64,000 nt of DNA, taken from positions 196,428 to 260,427 of the forward strand of contig JAAEQB010000058.1 of the NCBI GenBank assembly GCA_024231975.1, read 5' to 3'. The notes beneath the pieces were generated by a model. That model made no database searches. It was not told the origin of the DNA and was given only the letters and a program-made list of their open reading frames with translations. This stretch comes from Allobosea sp. GTDB taxonomy: Bacteria; Pseudomonadota; Alphaproteobacteria; Rhizobiales; Beijerinckiaceae. Position numbers and translations under genes: made by a program. This document shows positions 34,462-43,466 of the stretch, piece by piece. Every line of letters begins with the position of its first letter. The stretch's first letter is position 1.

Positions 34462-35595
34462 CTACGCCGCGCGCGCGACGATCTCGTCCAGATCGCCGGA
34501 AAGGCCGATGCCCGGCCGCTGGCTCAGCGTCACCCGGCCTCCCGAAAGCGGCATCAGGCCGGCGACGAGGTTGTCGCGCAGTGGGTTCGGGTTCGTGTCG
34601 ATCTCCAGCAGGCCCTCGCCGCCCGCCGCCGCCAGCAGATGGGCGGAGGCGAGCAGGCCGACGCCGCCGCCGAGATAATGCGGGCAGTAGGTCAGGCCGG
34701 CCGCGCGAGCAGCCCGGGCCACCGCGAGGCAACCGCTCAGGCCGCCCCATTTCGCCGCATCCGGCTGCACGAAGCGGAAGAGCCCCGAGGCAATGGCCGC
34801 CTCGAATTCCGCGACCGCGTTCATGTTCTCGCCGGCCGCGATCGCGATCGGCATCGCCTCGTGCAGAGCGAGCCATTCATCGAGCGGGCGGTCGGCCCGC
34901 AAGGGCTCCTCCAGCCAGTCCAGACGGTAGCCGGCGAAGCGCCTGCCATGCGCGATCGCCTGGTCGAGGCCCCAGCCCTGATTGGCGTCGATCATCAGGC
35001 GCCGATCGCCGATCGCGCCGCGTATCGCGTCGAGCGATTTCGTATCGGTCTCCGTGCCGAAGCCGACCTTCAGCTTGAAGCATTCATGCCCTCGCGCCAG
35101 CTCCCGCGTCGCGACCTCGGCCGGCGCTTCCGGGCCGATGCCGCTGGCATAGGCGCCGACCGAGCCCAGCGCCTGCTCGTCGAGATAGGCATAGAGCGGC
35201 TGCCCCGCGCGCCGCGCCGCCAGGTCATGGCAGGCGATGTCGAGTCCGGCGCAGACTTGCCGCAACGGCCCCCATTCGCCGGACTGGATGGCGAGGACAT
35301 GCAGCTTGTCCATCAGCCGCGCGAAGACCTCGCCAACCGGCAAGGGCGAGAGCTGCTGGAGCAACGGCCCGGCCGTCTCCAGCACGAGACGCGCCCTGTG
35401 CTCGGCCCCAACCGAGGGGAAGTTGCACCAGATTTCGCCGAGGCCGCGATGGCCACTGGAGTCCTCGACCTCGACGAAGACCGCCGGTCGGTCGCGCATG
35501 ATGCCGAAGGAGGTCCGCACATGCGTCTCGATCGGTGCGCGCACCGCCACCGCCCTCACAGCGACGATGGCGACCTCATCCGACGGGTAGGCCAT
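34462..35595 (-). CDS. Mandelate racemase/muconate lactonizing enzyme family protein
   Basis: A 377-residue enolase-superfamily enzyme. It has a capping domain (about 1-125) and a barrel with KLKVG (catalytic Lys), metal ligands in MIDANQGW, WLEEPLR and AAGENMN, and a late CPHYLGG. Most members in such settings dehydrate sugar acids to 2-keto-3-deoxy acids or epimerise them. It is divergent from the HpcH aldolase gene (110-nt gap), so it likely supplies the aldolase substrate. It provides a second dehydratase chemistry next to ilvD. Confidence 0.87.
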   Translation of the reverse strand: MAYPSDEVAIVAVRAVAVRAPIETHVRTSFGIMRDRPAVFVEVEDSSGHRGLGEIWCNFPSVGAEHRARLVLETAGPLLQQLSPLPVGEVFARLMDKLHVLAIQSGEWGPLRQVCAGLDIACHDLAARRAGQPLYAYLDEQALGSVGAYASGIGPEAPAEVATRELARGHECFKLKVGFGTETDTKSLDAIRGAIGDRRLMIDANQGWGLDQAIAHGRRFAGYRLDWLEEPLRADRPLDEWLALHEAMPIAIAAGENMNAVAEFEAAIASGLFRFVQPDAAKWGGLSGCLAVARAARAAGLTYCPHYLGGGVGLLASAHLLAAAGGEGLLEIDTNPNPLRDNLVAGLMPLSGGRVTLSQRPGIGLSGDLDEIVARAA

Positions 35596-35705
35596 GTCTT
35601 CAACACTCCGGCTCGTCCTCCTGCCGGCTTAGACCGCGCCTGCGGCCATGCGCCAGCCTTTTCACATCCACCGACCAGACCTCGCCATCTCCGGGAGAAA
35701 CGCCC

Positions 35706-36518
35706 ATGACCGCCAGCGACAGCCACGCCACCCGGCCGAACCCCTTTCGCGAGGCAATGCGCCAGGGCCGCCCGCTCGTCGGCATCTGGTCGATGCTGAA
35801 CAGCGTCGATGCGACGGAAGCGCTCGGCTGGTCGGGCTATGACTGGCTGCTGGTCGACGGCGAGCACGCGCCGGTCGCGCTGCATGACGCGATGGCGCAT
35901 TGCCGCGCCATCGCCGCGACGCCGACCATCCCGATCGTGCGGCTGCTCTGGAATGATCCGCTGCTGATCAAGCAGCATCTCGACGCCGGCATCGCCACGC
36001 TGATGCTGCCCTTCGTGCAGACGCCGGAGGAGGCCGCCCGCGCCGTCCAGTCGCTGCGCTATCCGCCGCACGGCATTCGCGGCATCGCCGCGATGCATCG
36101 GGCCAGCCGCTACACGCGCTTCAAGGACTATGCGGCGCAGGCGAGCCAGTCGCTCTTCCTGATCGTCCAGATCGAGACCAAGGAAGCGCTCGACCGCTGC
36201 GAGGAGATCGCCGCGGTGGACGGGGTCGATGCCGTCTTCTTCGGGCCGGGCGATCTTGCCGCCAGCATGGGCATGCCCGGCCAGGCCGCCCATCCCGACG
36301 TCACAGCCGCGATCGAGGACGGACTCAGGCGCTGCCGGCCGCTCGGCAAGGCGGTCGGCGCGCTCGCCCCCAATGACGAGATCTCCGAGCGCCATATCCG
36401 CTCGGGCTTCGATTTCGTCTCGGTCGCCAATGATTTCTCGCTGCTGCTGCGCAATGCCGACGCTGCCGCGGCACGCTTCCATGGCGTCGCCGAGGGCGTC
36501 ACGACCAGCAAGGCATGA
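35706..36518 (+). CDS. HpcH/HpaI family aldolase
   Basis: A 270-residue class II pyruvate aldolase. Seen: GIWSMLNS and YDWLLVDGEHAP at the start, metal ligands in IVQIETKEAL and FFGPGDLAASMGM. It splits 2-keto-3-deoxy sugar acids to pyruvate plus an aldehyde. ATG 35706 was chosen because it gives the family N-terminus. It overlaps the next Gfo/Idh gene by 4 nt. It closes the route begun by the dehydrogenases, lactonase and dehydratases nearby. Confidence 0.92.
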   Translation: MTASDSHATRPNPFREAMRQGRPLVGIWSMLNSVDATEALGWSGYDWLLVDGEHAPVALHDAMAHCRAIAATPTIPIVRLLWNDPLLIKQHLDAGIATLMLPFVQTPEEAARAVQSLRYPPHGIRGIAAMHRASRYTRFKDYAAQASQSLFLIVQIETKEALDRCEEIAAVDGVDAVFFGPGDLAASMGMPGQAAHPDVTAAIEDGLRRCRPLGKAVGALAPNDEISERHIRSGFDFVSVANDFSLLLRNADAAAARFHGVAEGVTTSKA

Positions 36519-37546
36519 GCGCGATGCGGATCGGCCTCGCAGGGTTCGGCGCCTGGGGGCGCATGCATGCGCGGATCTATGCGCAACTGCAGGGCGTCGA
36601 GCTGGCGGCGATCTTCTGCCATGGCGACGCGACCGCCGAAGCGGCCGTCTCCGCTTATCCCGGTGCTGCGCACGTCCGCAGCTTCGAGGATCTGATCGCC
36701 CTGCCGCTCGATGTCGTCGCGATCGCCGTGCCGAACCATCTGCATGCCCAGCACGCCGTCGCCGCCCTGAAGGCCGGCAAGCACGTCATCCTGGAAAAGC
36801 CGCTCGGCGTCACCCTGGCCGAATGCGACGCGGTCCTCGCGGCGGCGCGGGATAGCGGCCGCAAGGTCGCGGTCAACCACGAATTGCGGGTCTCGCAGCA
36901 ATGGCGGCAGGTGCGCGAGATCATCGCCGGTGGCGAGATCGGGCGCTTAACCCACCAGCATCTCTCGCTGTTCCGCCGCCCCTTCCGGCCGGGCTCCGGC
37001 GGCTGGCGGCAGGACGAGGCGCGCGTCGGCTCCTACAGCCTGGAGGAGCTGGTCCACTTCGTCGATCTCGTGATGTGGTACGCCAGAGAGAACGGCCTGC
37101 CGCATAGTGTGACTGCACGTGCCAGCGACGGCTCGGCGATGCCGCAGACGCTCTCGGCCTTGCTCGACTGGCCGGACGGCTCGAGCGCGCTGGTGACGCA
37201 ATGTCTCGCCGGCTTCCAGCACCATTCCCTGCTCGAAATCGCCGGCAGCGCGGGCGCGATCCGCACCAGCTGGAGCGGCGCCTTCGATCGCGCCGAGCAT
37301 CCGAGCTTCTCGCTTTGGGTCCAGGCCGCCGATGAGAGCGATGCCCGCGAGCGCCCGATCGCCTTCTCCGGCGAGCTGTTCGAGCTCGAGCAGAACCTTG
37401 CTGTCGCTCTCGCCTCCTTCGCCGGCGAGGGCGAGCCATCGCTCAGCCTGATCGAAGCGCGCAACGCCGTGGCACTCTGCCTCGCCATTCAGGAAGCCGG
37501 GCGCACGGGTGAGCCGGTCTCGCTCGGTGGCCTGACCACGTCGTAG
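36515..37546 (+). CDS. Gfo/Idh/MocA family oxidoreductase, second copy
   Basis: A 343-residue dehydrogenase: cofactor motif GLAGFGAWGRMHARIY, catalytic EKPLGVTLAECDAVL, and a substrate-domain block EELVHFVDLVMWY with the usual His. It is not a close duplicate of 24002-25192, since it has the canonical GxGxxG form. It is coupled by ATGA to the aldolase gene, so it may oxidise the sugar or recycle the aldehyde's cofactor. Confidence 0.88.
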   Translation: MSAMRIGLAGFGAWGRMHARIYAQLQGVELAAIFCHGDATAEAAVSAYPGAAHVRSFEDLIALPLDVVAIAVPNHLHAQHAVAALKAGKHVILEKPLGVTLAECDAVLAAARDSGRKVAVNHELRVSQQWRQVREIIAGGEIGRLTHQHLSLFRRPFRPGSGGWRQDEARVGSYSLEELVHFVDLVMWYARENGLPHSVTARASDGSAMPQTLSALLDWPDGSSALVTQCLAGFQHHSLLEIAGSAGAIRTSWSGAFDRAEHPSFSLWVQAADESDARERPIAFSGELFELEQNLAVALASFAGEGEPSLSLIEARNAVALCLAIQEAGRTGEPVSLGGLTTS

Positions 37547-37906
37547 CGCCTGCGGAATGTAGCCCGGCAGGCCGGCTTCAGCCCAGGCCATATCGATGCC
37601 GCCCGATCAGATCGGTGCCGCATTTTCGGCCGGATCCGATTTTGCGCGAAGTCCTTGCGCGTGAATAAACTCAATGACTTAGAGAACACTCAGCCCGCGT
37701 GTGCAGCAAGCTTCGCCTGTTCCTGCGATGGGAAGGTTGTGCGGGAGCAGGCCGAGCCTATCGACGATCTCCTCAAAATGCGCCAGCTTGGTACCGAACG
37801 GGACCAACAACAGATCGACACGCAGAGTTCCGGAGATCGCCGCAAGAGCGATGGCGCCCGGCCAACGGGCTGACGACACAGCAAGACAACGATGAGGGGA
37901 ACAGCG
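37547..37906. other. Gene-free stretch with protein-like remnant
   Basis: A 360-bp gap before the peptide-importer operon. On the minus strand, 37679-37870 translates to a protein-like stretch (LRVDLLLVPFGTKLAHFEEI ...VDRLGLLPHNLPIAGTGE) without a convincing start, possibly the tail of a decayed gene. The plus-strand part near 37655-37690 (AT-richer) could hold the promoter of the SBP gene. No other signal is evident. Confidence 0.3.
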
Positions 37907-39412
37907 ATGAAACGTATCGTCCTGCTGGCGTCGGCCGCCTTGTTCGGCCTCGCCGCACTTCCAGCACTCGCCCAATCGCCTTCGACCTTGCGCGTCGGCC
38001 TGCAGGAGGACCCCGACGTCCTCGATCCGCACAAGGCGCGCACCTTCGTCGGCCGCATCGTCTTCATGGGGCTGTGCGACCGGCTCGTCGACATCGATCC
38101 CGAGCTGAAGATCATCCCGCGGCTCGCGACCGAATGGTCGTTCTCAGCTGATGGGCTGACGCTGACGATGAAGCTGCGCAGCGATGCCAAGTTCCATGAC
38201 GGCGAGAGCTTCAATGCCGAGGCGGCCAAGGCCAATATCGAGCGGGCGATGACGCTGCCGGATTCGCTGCGCAAATCCGAGCTCGCCTCGGTCGAGAGCG
38301 TCAGCGCGCCCGATCCGGCGACGCTGGTCTTCAAGCTGAAGCGCCCGGACGCGACGCTGCTCTCCCAGCTCACCGACCGCGCCGGCATGATGCTGTCGCC
38401 GAAGAGCCTCGGCCCCGACATCTCGGCCAAGCCGGTCTGCTCCGGCCCCTACCAGTTCGTCGAGCGCGTCCAGAACGACCGGATCGTGCTGGAGAAGTTC
38501 AAGGGACACTGGGAAGCCGACAAGTACCAGTTCGACCGGATCGTCTATCGCGCCATTCCCGACACCACCGTCCGCCTCGCCAACCTGCGCGCCGGCGAGC
38601 TCGACATGCTGGAGCGGCTGGCCCCGACCGATGTGAAATCTGCCCAGGGCGACAAGAGCCTGAAGGTCCAGAGCACGGCCAATCTCGGCTACCAGGGCAT
38701 CACCATCAACACCAACCACACCGACGCCGCCAACCAGCCCATGGGCAAGGACAAGCGGGTCAGGCAGGCGCTGTCGCTGTCGATCGACCGGAAAGTGCTG
38801 AGCCAGGTGGTGTTCGAGGGGCTCTATGCGCCGATGAACCAGCCCTTCAACCCCGGCAACCAGTATCTCTCCGCCGCTTTGCCCGTGCCAGAGCGCGACG
38901 TCGCCAAGGCCAAGGCGCTGCTCAAGGAAGCCGGGCAGAGCAAGGTTTCGGTCGAGCTCTTCGTCACCAACAACCCGGTCGATGCCCAGCTCGGCCAGGT
39001 GATCCAGGCGATGGCCCAGGAAGCCGGCATCGACATCCAGATCCGCTCCAGCGAGTTCGCCAGCCAATTGCGCGACCAGCAGCAGGGCAAGTTCCAGATG
39101 AGCCGGATCGGCTGGTCCGGCCGCATCGACCCGGACGGCAACATCCATCCCTTCGTGACGACCAAGGGCAACCAGAACGACGGCAAATATTCCAACGCCG
39201 AGGTCGACAAGCTGCTCGACGAGGCCCGCACGATCTACGACGTCGCCGAGCGCAAGAAGCGCTACGACGCGGCCCAGAAGATCCTGCAGGACGAACTGCC
39301 GATCGTCTACCTCTACAACCAGACCGTCTTCTTCGCGTTGCGTTCCAATATCCAGGGCTTCGTGATCAATCCCGACGGTTTGATCCGGCTCTCGGGGCTG
39401 AAGCGGTCGTGA
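37907..39412 (+). CDS. Peptide/glutathione-type ABC transporter substrate-binding protein
   Basis: A 501-residue SBP_bac_5 (DppA/OppA/GsiB-like) receptor with a Sec signal (MKRIVLLASAALFGLAALPA, cleavage after LAQ). Conserved blocks: LRVGLQEDPDVLDPHKA, DGLTLTMKLRSDAKFHDG, CSGPYQFVERV. ATG 37907 follows GAGGGGA. The downstream gamma-glutamyltransferase suggests a gamma-glutamyl peptide or glutathione ligand (inference). First gene of a five-gene plus-strand group. Confidence 0.92.
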   Translation: MKRIVLLASAALFGLAALPALAQSPSTLRVGLQEDPDVLDPHKARTFVGRIVFMGLCDRLVDIDPELKIIPRLATEWSFSADGLTLTMKLRSDAKFHDGESFNAEAAKANIERAMTLPDSLRKSELASVESVSAPDPATLVFKLKRPDATLLSQLTDRAGMMLSPKSLGPDISAKPVCSGPYQFVERVQNDRIVLEKFKGHWEADKYQFDRIVYRAIPDTTVRLANLRAGELDMLERLAPTDVKSAQGDKSLKVQSTANLGYQGITINTNHTDAANQPMGKDKRVRQALSLSIDRKVLSQVVFEGLYAPMNQPFNPGNQYLSAALPVPERDVAKAKALLKEAGQSKVSVELFVTNNPVDAQLGQVIQAMAQEAGIDIQIRSSEFASQLRDQQQGKFQMSRIGWSGRIDPDGNIHPFVTTKGNQNDGKYSNAEVDKLLDEARTIYDVAERKKRYDAAQKILQDELPIVYLYNQTVFFALRSNIQGFVINPDGLIRLSGLKRS

Positions 39413-39440
39413 CATCGGTCCGGCAGCCGAGCGAGGCGCT

Positions 39441-39602
39441 TTCCTTCCCCCTTGCGGGGAAGGGAGAGGGATGGGGGGCGTCCCGCCTGGTCGACCGGAC
39501 CAGGACGGGGTGCCTAGCATCTGCCTTCTCGCATCGCCTTGCGATTGCGCGCGCCGGCTTTTCGCCCCCCACCCCTAACCCCTCCCCGCAAGGGGGAGGG
39601 GA
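39441..39602. repeat. GC-rich inverted-repeat element, copy B
   Basis: About 160 bp; arms CCTTCCCCCTTGCGGGGA... and ...CCCCGCAAGGGGGAGGGG. It lies between the binding-protein gene and the first permease gene, a position where a hairpin can raise receptor over permease expression. Interior unlike copies A and C. Confidence 0.87.
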
Positions 39603-39620
39603 AATCGGCCAGAGCACGTC

Positions 39621-40565
39621 ATGCTCGCCTTGATCGGCCGCCGTCTCCTGATCGCGATCCCGACCCTGTTCCTGGTGTCGCTGTTCGTCTTCGCCCTGCA
39701 AAGGGCGCTGCCGGGCGACCCGTTCCTGGTCATCGCCGGCGAGGAGCGCGACCCCGAGGTGATCGCGCGCCTGCGCGAGATCTACCGGCTGGACGATCCG
39801 ATCGTGGTGCAGTTCTTCGCCTGGCTCGGCCAGGTGATCCAGGGCGATTTCGGCCGCTCCTTGCGCACCGGCGAGCCTGTGCTCGGACTGATCATCCAGA
39901 AGCTCGGCGTCACCTTCCAGCTGGCGGTCGCCTCGATGCTGGTCGCGGTCGGCATCGGCATTCCCGCCGGCATCATCGCCGCCAGGCGCAAGGACACGCT
40001 CGCCGATTATTCCGCCAGCGCGGTCGCGCTGTTCGGCCTCTCGGTCCCGCATTTCTGGCTCGGCATCATGCTGATCCTGCTGGTCTCGGTCGAGTTGCGC
40101 TGGCTGCCGGCCTCGGGCTTCGAATCGATCTTCAGCGATCCCAAAGCCGCGATCGAACGGCTGATCATGCCGGCCTTCGTGCTCGGCGGCGGGCTCGCGG
40201 CATCGCTGATGCGCCATACCCGTTCGGCCATGCTCGAAGTGCTGCAATCCGACTATGTCCGGACCGCCCGCGCCAAGGGCCTCGCCGAGGATGCGGTGAT
40301 CAACCGGCACGCCCTGCGCAATGCGCTGGTGCCGATCATCACCCTGTCGACGATCCTGTTCGGCGAATTGCTCGCCGGCGCGGTTCTGACAGAGCAGGTC
40401 TTCACCATCCCCGGCTTCGGCAAGCTGATCGTCGACGCCGTCTTCAACCGCGACTATGGCGTCGTCCAGGGCGTCGTGCTCTGCACCGCGATCGGCTTCA
40501 TCGCGATGAACCTCCTCGCGGATGTGCTCTACATCCTCGTCAACCCGCGCCTGAGGGACAGCTGA
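39621..40565 (+). CDS. Peptide ABC transporter permease (DppB type)
   Basis: A 314-residue inner-membrane permease of the DppB/OppB/GsiC class, with ALPGDPFLVIAGEERDPEVI, the YVRTARAKGLAEDAVINRHALRNA EAA-type loop and about six hydrophobic segments. Its stop overlaps the next start as TGATG. No ATP-binding genes follow; the next genes are hydrolases. Confidence 0.93.
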   Translation: MLALIGRRLLIAIPTLFLVSLFVFALQRALPGDPFLVIAGEERDPEVIARLREIYRLDDPIVVQFFAWLGQVIQGDFGRSLRTGEPVLGLIIQKLGVTFQLAVASMLVAVGIGIPAGIIAARRKDTLADYSASAVALFGLSVPHFWLGIMLILLVSVELRWLPASGFESIFSDPKAAIERLIMPAFVLGGGLAASLMRHTRSAMLEVLQSDYVRTARAKGLAEDAVINRHALRNALVPIITLSTILFGELLAGAVLTEQVFTIPGFGKLIVDAVFNRDYGVVQGVVLCTAIGFIAMNLLADVLYILVNPRLRDS

Positions 40566-41434
40566 TGGGCGCCATGACCGTCCGCGCCACCGGCGCGAAC
40601 CTTCAGGGCCGCGGCTCGTTGCGCAAGCTGCTGCGCAGCCGCTCGGCCCGGATCGGCGGCGTCATCGTGCTCATCTTCGTCGCCATGGCGCTGCTGGCGC
40701 CGCTGCTGCCGCTCGCCGACCCCTTGAAGTCGAACTTCCTTGCCATCCGCAAGCCACCCTCCGAGCTCTACTGGTTCGGCACCGACGAACTCGGGCGCGA
40801 CCAGGTCTCGCGGCTGATCTTCGGGGCACAGGCCTCGTTGCTGGCGGGCATCATCTCGGTCGCGATCGCGTTGGCGGTCGGCGTGCCGATCGGCCTCGTC
40901 GCCGGCTGGTATGGCGGCTGGATCGACGCGGTGATCTCGCGCATCACCGAGGCCCTGCTCGCCTGCCCCTTCCTGATTCTGGCGATCGCGCTCGCAGCCG
41001 TGCTCGGCCCGTCGCTGACCAATGCGATGATCGCGATCGGGCTCTCTTTCGCGCCGATCCTGATCCGGCTCGTGCGCGGCCAGGTGCTGGCGATCAAGAA
41101 TGAGGAGTTCGTCGACGGCGCCCGCGCTATCGGCGGCGGCAAGCTCTACATCCTGTTCCGCCATGTCGCGCCGAACACGCTCTCGCCAATCATCGTGCAG
41201 TCGACGCTGTTCATGGCGCAGGCGATCGTGCTCGAAGCCGCCCTCTCCTTCCTCGGCCTCGGCCAACAGCCGCCCTCCCCGTCCTGGGGCCAGATGCTCA
41301 ACGTAGCCAAGAATTTCATGGAGCAGGCGCCGTGGATGTCGGTCGCGCCCGGCGTCGCCATCTTCCTGGCGGTCCTGGGTTTCAACCTGCTCGGCGATGG
41401 CCTGCGCGACGCGCTCGATCCCAAAGAATCCTGA
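40565..41434 (+). CDS. Peptide ABC transporter permease (DppC type)
   Basis: A 289-residue permease of the DppC/OppC/GsiD class: ELYWFGTDELGRDQVSRLIFGA, the EEFVDGARAIGGGKLYILFRHVAPN cytoplasmic loop, and LLGDGLRDALDPK at the end. ATG 40565 is translationally coupled to dppB (TGATG). Partner of 39621-40565. Confidence 0.93.
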   Translation: MGAMTVRATGANLQGRGSLRKLLRSRSARIGGVIVLIFVAMALLAPLLPLADPLKSNFLAIRKPPSELYWFGTDELGRDQVSRLIFGAQASLLAGIISVAIALAVGVPIGLVAGWYGGWIDAVISRITEALLACPFLILAIALAAVLGPSLTNAMIAIGLSFAPILIRLVRGQVLAIKNEEFVDGARAIGGGKLYILFRHVAPNTLSPIIVQSTLFMAQAIVLEAALSFLGLGQQPPSPSWGQMLNVAKNFMEQAPWMSVAPGVAIFLAVLGFNLLGDGLRDALDPKES

Positions 41435-41457
41435 TCTTACTGCCTAAGGAACCGATC

Positions 41458-43260
41458 ATGTTCACCACCCGCCCCGAGATCCTCGGCACCTTCGGCGTCG
41501 TCACCTCGACGCATTGGCTCGCGACCGCGTCCGGCATGGCGATGCTGGAGAAGGGCGGCAACGCCTTCGACGCCTGCGCCGCCGCCGCCTTCGTGCTGCA
41601 GGTGGTCGAGCCGCACCTCGTCGGCCCGGCCGGCGACATGCCGGCGGTGTTCTATTCCGCCGAGACGAAGAAGGTCGAAGTGCTCTGCGCCCAGGGACCA
41701 GCGCCGGCCGCCGCGACGATCAAGGCCTATAAGGACCTCGGCATCGACATCATCCCCGGCGACGGCCTGCTCTCGACCGTGATCCCCGGCGCCTTCGGTG
41801 GCTGGATGACGATGCTGCGCGACCATGGCCGCCTGCCCCTGCGCGAGGTGCTGGAGCCGGCGATCGGCTATTTCGAGAACGGCCACCCGATGCTGCCGCG
41901 CGTCTCCGACACGATCGCGGGGCTGAGCGACCTCTTCACCCGGGAATGGCCGACCTCCGGCGCGGTCTACCTGCCCGGCGGCAACGTCCCGAAGGGTCGC
42001 GAGCTCTTCCGCAATCCGGCCGCGGCCAACACCTACAAGCGCATTCTCGCCGAGGCCGAGGCTGCCGGCGGCGATCGGCAGAAGCAGATCCAGGCCGCCT
42101 ACGATGCCTGGTACAAGGGCTTCGTCGCCGAGGCGATGGATGCCTTCTGCCGGACAGAAGCGCCGATGGATTCGACCGGCCGCCGCCACAAGGGCCTGCT
42201 CACCGCGCAGGACATGGCCGGCTGGGCACCGCATTACGAGGCGCCGGCGAGCGTGACCTATCATGACTGGGAGGTCTTCAAGATCGGCCCCTGGGGCCAG
42301 GGCCCGGTCTTCCTGCAGACGCTGAAGATCCTCGAAGGCTTCGATCTTTCCGCCATGGGTCCGGCGAGCCCGGAGTTCATCCATCATGTCGCCGAGGCTA
42401 TGAAGCTCGCCTTCGCCGATCGCGAGGCCTATTACGGCGACCCCGATTTCGTGAAGGTGCCACTGGCGACGCTGCTGTCGGACGACTACGCCCGTGGCCG
42501 GCGCGAGCTGATCGGCAATGAGGCTTCCCTCGAAATCCGCCCGGGCGCTGTGCCCGGCTTCGAGGCCCAGGTCGCGCAGGCGCTCGCCAATGTCCGGATC
42601 GCCGGCCAGCATGGTGCGGCGGGCGGTGCGACCGTCGGCGAGCCGACCTTGGCCTCGATGGTCGCCTCCTCGCGCCGCGGCGACACCGTCCATATCGACG
42701 TCATCGACCGCTGGGGCAACATGGTCGCGGCGACGCCGTCGGGCGGCTGGCTGCAATCCTCGCCGGTGATTCCGGAGCTCGGCTTCCCGCTGAACTCGCG
42801 CGCCCAGGCCTTCTTCCTCGAAGAGGGCCTGCCCTCCTCGCTCGCGCCCGGCAAGCGACCGCGCACCACGCTGACCCCGACCATCGCCTTCGAGAACGGG
42901 CAGCCGCGTCTCGCCTTCGGTACGCCGGGCGGCGACCAGCAGGAGCAATGGCAGCTCGGCATGTTCCTGCGGCGGGTGCATCACGGGCTCAACCTGCAGG
43001 AGGCGATCGACTTGCCGCTGTTCCACACCCAGCACTTCCCCTCGACCTTCTATCCGCGCGAGGCGCGGCCGGGCCATCTCACGGTCGAGGAGAGCGTCGG
43101 CGAGGCCGTCCTGGCCGAGCTCACCCGACGCGGCCACAAGCTGGAGACGGCGCCGGCCTGGACGGTGGGGCGCCTGACCGCAGCCGAGAAGAGCGCCGAC
43201 GGGCTCTTGCGCGCTGCCGCGACGCCGCGTCTGATGCAGGCCTACGCGATCGGGCGGTAA
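41458..43260 (+). CDS. Gamma-glutamyltransferase family protein
   Basis: A 600-residue Ntn-hydrolase. It should self-cleave before Thr410 (GDTVHIDVID), giving a large subunit of about 409 and a small one of about 190 residues. Other motifs: AMLEKGGNAFDACAAAAFVL near the start and TPSGGWLQSSPVIP after the nucleophile. No signal peptide is visible, so unlike classical periplasmic GGT it should act in the cytoplasm on what the upstream importer brings in. It starts 23 nt after dppC. Confidence 0.9.
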   Translation: MFTTRPEILGTFGVVTSTHWLATASGMAMLEKGGNAFDACAAAAFVLQVVEPHLVGPAGDMPAVFYSAETKKVEVLCAQGPAPAAATIKAYKDLGIDIIPGDGLLSTVIPGAFGGWMTMLRDHGRLPLREVLEPAIGYFENGHPMLPRVSDTIAGLSDLFTREWPTSGAVYLPGGNVPKGRELFRNPAAANTYKRILAEAEAAGGDRQKQIQAAYDAWYKGFVAEAMDAFCRTEAPMDSTGRRHKGLLTAQDMAGWAPHYEAPASVTYHDWEVFKIGPWGQGPVFLQTLKILEGFDLSAMGPASPEFIHHVAEAMKLAFADREAYYGDPDFVKVPLATLLSDDYARGRRELIGNEASLEIRPGAVPGFEAQVAQALANVRIAGQHGAAGGATVGEPTLASMVASSRRGDTVHIDVIDRWGNMVAATPSGGWLQSSPVIPELGFPLNSRAQAFFLEEGLPSSLAPGKRPRTTLTPTIAFENGQPRLAFGTPGGDQQEQWQLGMFLRRVHHGLNLQEAIDLPLFHTQHFPSTFYPREARPGHLTVEESVGEAVLAELTRRGHKLETAPAWTVGRLTAAEKSADGLLRAAATPRLMQAYAIGR

Positions 43261-43263
43261 TCT

Positions 43264-43407
43264 CCCCTCCCCCTTGTGGGGAGGGGCCGGGGGTGGGGGG
43301 CGCAAAGGCAGACACGGCATGTCATGGCCTTCGGCCCGCTCCATCCAAGCAACCGCTCACCCGGTCGTTCGCCCCCCACCCCTGCCCCTCCCCACAAGGG
43401 GGAGGGG
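43264..43407. repeat. GC-rich inverted-repeat element, copy C
   Basis: About 144 bp; arms CCCCTCCCCCTTGTGGGG... and ...CCCCACAAGGGGGAGGGG, nearly perfect. Located between the GGT gene and the DUF1028 gene of one operon. With copies A and B it defines a family whose arms are conserved and whose centres differ. Confidence 0.88.
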
Positions 43408-43466
43408 TTCAGCTTGCGGTTCCATCCGCCTATCTTGCTCTCGACGGAGATGAGGAAACTGCGCCC

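Noticed and set aside
39539..40564. Upstream extension of the dppC frame through dppB
   Set aside because: It is only the out-of-frame shadow of dppB; dppC starts at ATG 40565, coupled by TGATG.
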